Under the pieces are notes generated by a model. The model was not told the DNA's origin and ran no database searches. It was given only the letters and a program-made list of their open reading frames with translations. Of a stretch of DNA of 38,054 nucleotides, positions 33,928 to 38,054 are shown one piece after another. Source of the stretch: Ferrovum sp. (GTDB lineage: Bacteria; Pseudomonadota; Gammaproteobacteria; Burkholderiales; Ferrovaceae); the NCBI GenBank assembly GCA_027450105.1, contig DAIDKJ010000002.1:1-38054 (forward strand). The letters are read 5' to 3'. The translations under genes and the position numbers were made by a program. Each line of letters begins with the position of its first letter. Within the stretch, counting starts at the first letter, position 1.

Positions 33928-36648
33928 TCAGGAAGCACTTGTCTCCCGGCAAGGAGTTCTTGGGGCTTGGGAATGGGTAGTCTTCAAAAAAACCTCAAAC
34001 GCTTTCAAAGGCAGAGGGCGGCCAAACAGATAACCCTGATAGATATGGCAACCAATGTTTTCCAAAAAGGACAACTGCTGCTCGGTCTCCACACCTTCAG
34101 CGATGACATGCATTCCCATTGCCTGGGCCAGTGCAACGATGGTACGAGCGATAACTGCAGCACTCTGATCAGATAAGATGTCCTGAACAAAGGTTTGATC
34201 GATTTTGAGCTGATCAAAGGGTAACCGCTTGAGATAGGACAGGGAGGAGTATCCCGTCCCAAAATCATCCAAAGAAAAAGATACACCCTTGCTTTTAAGG
34301 GCGGTCATTTTATCAATGATTTGCTCCAGATTATCAAGTAACAGGCTTTCAGTAATTTCCAGCTTCAGTTTTCCCGAGTCGATCTCGTAAGCATCCAGCG
34401 TTGCCTTCACCACATCGACAAAATCCGGATCGGAAAACTGCTCTGCACTCACATTGATGGCCAAGGTAAGGTGAGAAGTGTCGGCGCAGATGGACCAGGC
34501 TTGCAACTGTTTACAAGCAGTCTCCAATACCCATATCCCCAGAGGATGAATCAAATCCGTCTCCTCGGCCATGGAAATGAAATCTCCCGGGGAAACAATA
34601 CCCCGCAGCGGGTGCCGCCATCGAACCAGGGCCTCGGCACCCACAACCTCACCATCAAAACTGATCTGGGGCTGAAACAGAAGAAAAAACTGATTTTCGC
34701 GCAGTGCCGAGCGCAGATCGGCTTCCAGCATCACCCGTGCATTAACCGCCGTTTGCATGACAGGATCAAAGAAGCACAGAGAGTTTCGCCCCGAACCTTT
34801 GGCCTTGTACATCGCCAAGTCGGCCTGCTTGAGAAGCTCATCCACACTGGCATCGACGCCGCCAAACAGGGTAATCCCAATACTGGGGGTACTATGGTAT
34901 TGAAACTCTTCCAGCATGTACGGAGCATTCAAAATAGAGAGAATTTTTTCCGAAGCGGATTTTACTTGGGAAGTTGCTTCATTCAAGCGCTCGCTCAAGT
35001 CTTCCAGAACCACAACAAATTCGTCCCCTCCAAAACGGGCAACAGTATCTCCTTCGCGCACACAGCCTTGCAATCGATTGGCCACCTGTTGTAGCAGCAA
35101 ATCTCCCACATCATGCCCCCGTGTGTCATTGAGATTCTTGAAATCGTCCAGGTCAATAAAGAGCAGAGCGCCGTAGTGTCGGTTGCGAACACTGGAAGCC
35201 ACGGCATGCTCTAGCCGATCCAGCAATAGGCGACGATTGGGCAACCGGGTCAGCGCATCAGAAAAGGCCAGCTGCTGAATATGCTCTTCATTCTGTTTTT
35301 GCTGGGTAATGTCCGAAAAAGTGGCCACAAAGTTGACCAGTTCACCTCGTTCGTCACGCACAGAGGAAATGGACAACCACTCGGGATAAATGTCCCCATT
35401 CTTGCGACGGTTCCAGATTTCTCCCTGCCATCGGCCATCGCGCATCACGGTCGCCCATAAATCCCGATAAAAATTTTGGCTGTGACGTCCGGACTGGAGG
35501 ATGCGCGGATTTTTTCCCAGGGCCTCTTCCCTCGTGTACTGGGTGATTTCCGTGAATGCGCGATTAACCGCAATGATCGTTCCATCCGTTTTGGTGATCA
35601 CCACGCCTTCTGCAGCACCTTCAAAGACGGTCGCTGCCTGTCGAAGATTGTCTTCCATCTGCTTTCGATCGGTAATATCGAGCATCAATCCGACGACCCC
35701 GCCCACTTTGCCGTCTGCCAGCGTAAACGTGGCCTTGTGAAACATGACATCCCGAAACTCTCCGCTGGCAAACCTGACTTTTCCCTCATAGATTTGAGAT
35801 CCCGGATGATCCAAAAGCTCGCGGTCTGCGGCCATGTAATGTTCAGCCAACTCGGAAGTGGTCGTTTGCAGAGGCGTTTTGCCAATCAAATCCTTTGCGG
35901 ATTTTCCTGTGAATTTTTCGTAAGCCCGATTGCAGCCCAGATATCTGGAGTGCGTGTCCTTGTAGTAGACCGGACCGGGAATGGCCTCGATGAGTTGCTG
36001 GACGAAATGAAGTTGCTGTGTCAATTCCCGAGTTCTTTGCGCAACCCGCTCTTCCAATTGGGCAAAGTTTTGCTTGAGTGCTTCGTCCGCACGCTTGATC
36101 GCTGTTCTGTCCTCCAGCAGCCAGATCGTTCCCTGAAGCGTTTGAGTCGAATTATTCACATACCCAATCAGATTGATCCAAAGATCTGATCCATCCACAC
36201 GCTGCATGTATAGCTCGGTATGAAAAGGATGTCCTGAAAACAGTAACGGTGAGGCCACCCGGGAAACTTTGAGATATTCTTCGTCATTGCGAAACAGGAT
36301 GCGATCTGGTCGACCAACCGCTTCATTCCCTGTAAAGCCAAAAATCTCCCCAAACCGATGGTTGTATCTCAAAATTTGCCGGTCATGGGTAAAAACCACG
36401 CCGACAGAGGCATTTGCGATGAAGGTTTCCAACTCCTCAGTGGAGCGCTTCAGTTCCATGGTCCGCAAACGAACCTGCTCTTCCAGAATATAGGTGGTTT
36501 GCAACAGGGCAAAATCACTGTTGACCCCGTTAAAAAATCGTTCCACCTGGTCAGTCAACGCGTGAATGATCTTATTTCGACGCCGAATTTCCTGATGCAA
36601 CCCCTCGATATCATGAGGATTGCAGCGCAGATCGAGCATCTTGCTCAT
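33928..36648 (-). CDS. PAS-PAS-PAS-GGDEF-EAL c-di-GMP enzyme
   Basis: A 906-aa cytosolic protein. N-terminal helical region (about 10-75), PAS 1 (about 75-185), a coiled coil, PAS 2 (about 215-328), PAS 3 (about 338-450, 'VFEGAAEGVVITKTDGTIIAVNRAF'), GGDEF (about 460-630) and EAL (about 645-895). The cyclase site is intact ('FGGDEF', 539-544), with an inhibitory RxxD site (R531-D534) five residues before it. The EAL domain also keeps its key motifs ('AEALVRWRHP', 'LDDFGTGYSSLSYLKRLPFD', 'VIAEGVET'). It could both make and break c-di-GMP, with direction set by the PAS domains and the upstream FIST protein. The ATG overlaps the FIST stop by 4 bp. Confidence 0.95.
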   Translation of the reverse strand: MSKMLDLRCNPHDIEGLHQEIRRRNKIIHALTDQVERFFNGVNSDFALLQTTYILEEQVRLRTMELKRSTEELETFIANASVGVVFTHDRQILRYNHRFGEIFGFTGNEAVGRPDRILFRNDEEYLKVSRVASPLLFSGHPFHTELYMQRVDGSDLWINLIGYVNNSTQTLQGTIWLLEDRTAIKRADEALKQNFAQLEERVAQRTRELTQQLHFVQQLIEAIPGPVYYKDTHSRYLGCNRAYEKFTGKSAKDLIGKTPLQTTTSELAEHYMAADRELLDHPGSQIYEGKVRFASGEFRDVMFHKATFTLADGKVGGVVGLMLDITDRKQMEDNLRQAATVFEGAAEGVVITKTDGTIIAVNRAFTEITQYTREEALGKNPRILQSGRHSQNFYRDLWATVMRDGRWQGEIWNRRKNGDIYPEWLSISSVRDERGELVNFVATFSDITQQKQNEEHIQQLAFSDALTRLPNRRLLLDRLEHAVASSVRNRHYGALLFIDLDDFKNLNDTRGHDVGDLLLQQVANRLQGCVREGDTVARFGGDEFVVVLEDLSERLNEATSQVKSASEKILSILNAPYMLEEFQYHSTPSIGITLFGGVDASVDELLKQADLAMYKAKGSGRNSLCFFDPVMQTAVNARVMLEADLRSALRENQFFLLFQPQISFDGEVVGAEALVRWRHPLRGIVSPGDFISMAEETDLIHPLGIWVLETACKQLQAWSICADTSHLTLAINVSAEQFSDPDFVDVVKATLDAYEIDSGKLKLEITESLLLDNLEQIIDKMTALKSKGVSFSLDDFGTGYSSLSYLKRLPFDQLKIDQTFVQDILSDQSAAVIARTIVALAQAMGMHVIAEGVETEQQLSFLENIGCHIYQGYLFGRPLPLKAFEVFLKTTHSQAPRTPCRETSAS

Positions 36649-37811
36649 GTTCGTCTTCCCGAACCAATGGCGATGCCAGTGAACGTCTGGTTGACGTGAA
36701 GCCCGCGGTATTGTTCACCATACGTGCTAAAACCAACCACATTTGACTGGCTTAGTAACCGGCCTACATGATCCAGCCTCCCTTGAGCCCGTGCTTCCAG
36801 GTGACGCAAAATGCAATCGCACCCAATAATCAGGGCTGGCTCTCCAATACGCTGGGCCACAACTTCGAGTGCACTTGTCAGGTTGTCAAGCATATCAATG
36901 CCGTTGGCCACTCTCAGCACGACGCCCTCCTCGATGGCACAAAAGAACCGCAAGGAGCCATCGGAGTTTATTTTCTGGATGGAGCGCACAAAATCGGTAT
37001 GGCCGATCCGGACCACGAAGGGATAGGAAGCAAAAACTGTTGCTTCCAGTTGACTGACGCTCAACCCCACACAACGCGCATACTCCTCCAGCGCAGGGCA
37101 TCCGTTGATTTCAGTGACATCACGCTGGCGCGGAATGGCGCCCGTCACTACCAGACGTTCGCCACCACCTACAAAATGCTGCGTTTTGAACACGTGGAAT
37201 AGAAAAGGTGTGGCAGACACCAATAACAAGGCCGCATTCTTGACAAAACGACCCTCATATAAAATCCAGCTTTCCTTGAACTTCAAATCATCGGCTGCCG
37301 ACCCACCCATGAGAGGAATGCCACCCAAGCCATCATGAAATGCACGGGCAACACCTTCCTCCCGCCGACTAAGACCATCAATCAGCATGAACCCAAAGAA
37401 AGCATCTGGAGGAAGATGGGTAACCCGCTGTTGCAGGTTTTCCCTCAGCTTATGGGCAAAGAGGCGCCCGGCCTGAAGGTCGAATTGGGAGACCTGCGTG
37501 ATGAGTCCCAGTTCAAACTGAAGATCATCACGATGGATGCTAAACCCTGTCATTCCGCCGACCGTATAGCCCAATGGACCAATTTCCCCAGCCGTGGAAC
37601 AGCCAATGACTTTTGATGAATCAAAATGCTTGCCGACAGCCTTGGCTAGTCCATCGCGGTCATAGTGACTTGAGAAAAACAAGACGACCAAGCCCATATC
37701 AGGCTGACTCACAGAGTCCGCCAATTCCTCGAGAGCCGCTTCGGCAGACTCTTGCATACTACTGCCACATTGAATACGCGGTGCAGCCAGATCAGCCGAT
37801 CTCTCAACCAT
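36645..37811 (-). CDS. FIST-domain sensor protein (NosP-like candidate)
   Basis: A 388-aa soluble protein with FIST_N (about 20-220: 'VVLFFSSHYDRDGLAKAV', 'VIGCSTAGEIGPLGY', 'FMLIDGLSRREEG', 'GGIPLMGGSAADDL') and FIST_C (about 225-375: 'CPALEEYARCVG', 'VVGFSTYGEQYRGLHVNQTF'). Start at the ATG at 37811, behind a GGGGGG run; the track's ATG lies 33 bp upstream. FIST proteins bind small ligands, and one branch, NosP, binds haem and nitric oxide and is encoded beside histidine kinases or c-di-GMP enzymes. The 4-bp overlap with a GGDEF-EAL gene fits that role, but haem binding cannot be proved from sequence. Confidence 0.9.
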   Translation of the reverse strand: MVERSADLAAPRIQCGSSMQESAEAALEELADSVSQPDMGLVVLFFSSHYDRDGLAKAVGKHFDSSKVIGCSTAGEIGPLGYTVGGMTGFSIHRDDLQFELGLITQVSQFDLQAGRLFAHKLRENLQQRVTHLPPDAFFGFMLIDGLSRREEGVARAFHDGLGGIPLMGGSAADDLKFKESWILYEGRFVKNAALLLVSATPFLFHVFKTQHFVGGGERLVVTGAIPRQRDVTEINGCPALEEYARCVGLSVSQLEATVFASYPFVVRIGHTDFVRSIQKINSDGSLRFFCAIEEGVVLRVANGIDMLDNLTSALEVVAQRIGEPALIIGCDCILRHLEARAQGRLDHVGRLLSQSNVVGFSTYGEQYRGLHVNQTFTGIAIGSGRRT

Positions 37812-38054
37812 GCATCCCCCCGCCTTTGTGCACGTGGTCCACATTGCAAAACGGGTTCGTCTTGTCAGAACATTAATGCGGTGACGGTAGATCCGGATTC
37901 AGCGTGGCCACATTGTCATGATGAGATGGGGTAGCCCAGTCGAAGCAACACAATCAGGCCAGACTGGCATACCTCCACTGGATCAACTACACCATATTTC
38001 ATCTGTTTATGCAATATAGTGATAATCCTCATAATCTATTATGTGTTTTTGCCT

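Noticed and set aside
1-38054. CRISPR arrays, insertion sequences, phage genes
   Set aside because: No regularly spaced direct repeats, transposase or integrase-like products, or phage structural genes were seen.

Overview
The window looks like chromosome from a motile, biofilm-forming betaproteobacterium. The evidence is moderate GC, a tRNA with encoded CCA, CheZ-type chemotaxis, a complete Pel exopolysaccharide operon and several c-di-GMP proteins. Genus cannot be fixed from sequence alone; an iron- or sulfur-oxidising Nitrosomonadales/Gallionellales-like lineage is only a guess.

Layout. (1) 1-500: the 5' end of an unidentified minus-strand gene (perhaps with a tiny upstream ORF), divergent from a CAT-anticodon tRNA (elongator Met most likely). 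(2) 641-15214, minus strand: one tightly packed operon galE-pelA-pelB-pelC-pelD-pelE-pelF-pelG plus a ninth gene for a free-standing GH114/PelA-like hydrolase. GalE has a small gatekeeper residue, as expected for an epimerase that accepts UDP-GlcNAc/GalNAc. PelA keeps its deacetylase motifs but has lost the catalytic acids of its N-terminal hydrolase domain. The free-standing hydrolase has them. PelD keeps the RxxD...R c-di-GMP binding set. (3) 15401-21114, minus strand: a DUF6447-like small protein with a TPR/GT9-like protein, then a three-module GT2 protein and a rhamnosyltransferase-like GT2. This is probably a surface glycan or glycoprotein locus. (4) 21166-23796, minus strand: a large leaderless metalloprotease with RTX-like repeats, likely exported by a type I system not seen here. 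(5) 24022-29447, plus strand: three exported proteins, each starting with a signal peptide followed by two copies of a ~40-residue 'FDG-L-IP-V-VG-YTNV-VTLG' module and then an unrelated C-terminal fold, plus a small membrane-anchored Pro/Ala-rich protein. (6) 29717-33645, minus strand: cheZ, a soluble zinc-binding (CZB) chemoreceptor, a candidate 63-aa gene and a membrane chemoreceptor with its sensor domain at the C-terminus. (7) 33928-37811, minus strand: a FIST sensor protein overlapping a PAS-PAS-PAS-GGDEF-EAL c-di-GMP enzyme by 4 bp.

Together: the FIST/GGDEF-EAL pair can alter c-di-GMP, PelD can read it and switch on Pel export, and the che genes steer motility. The neighbouring glycosyltransferases, protease and exported modular proteins look like further cell-surface equipment. 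The two most original points are the split hydrolase function in the pel operon and the shared duplicated module at the start of three otherwise unrelated exported proteins.
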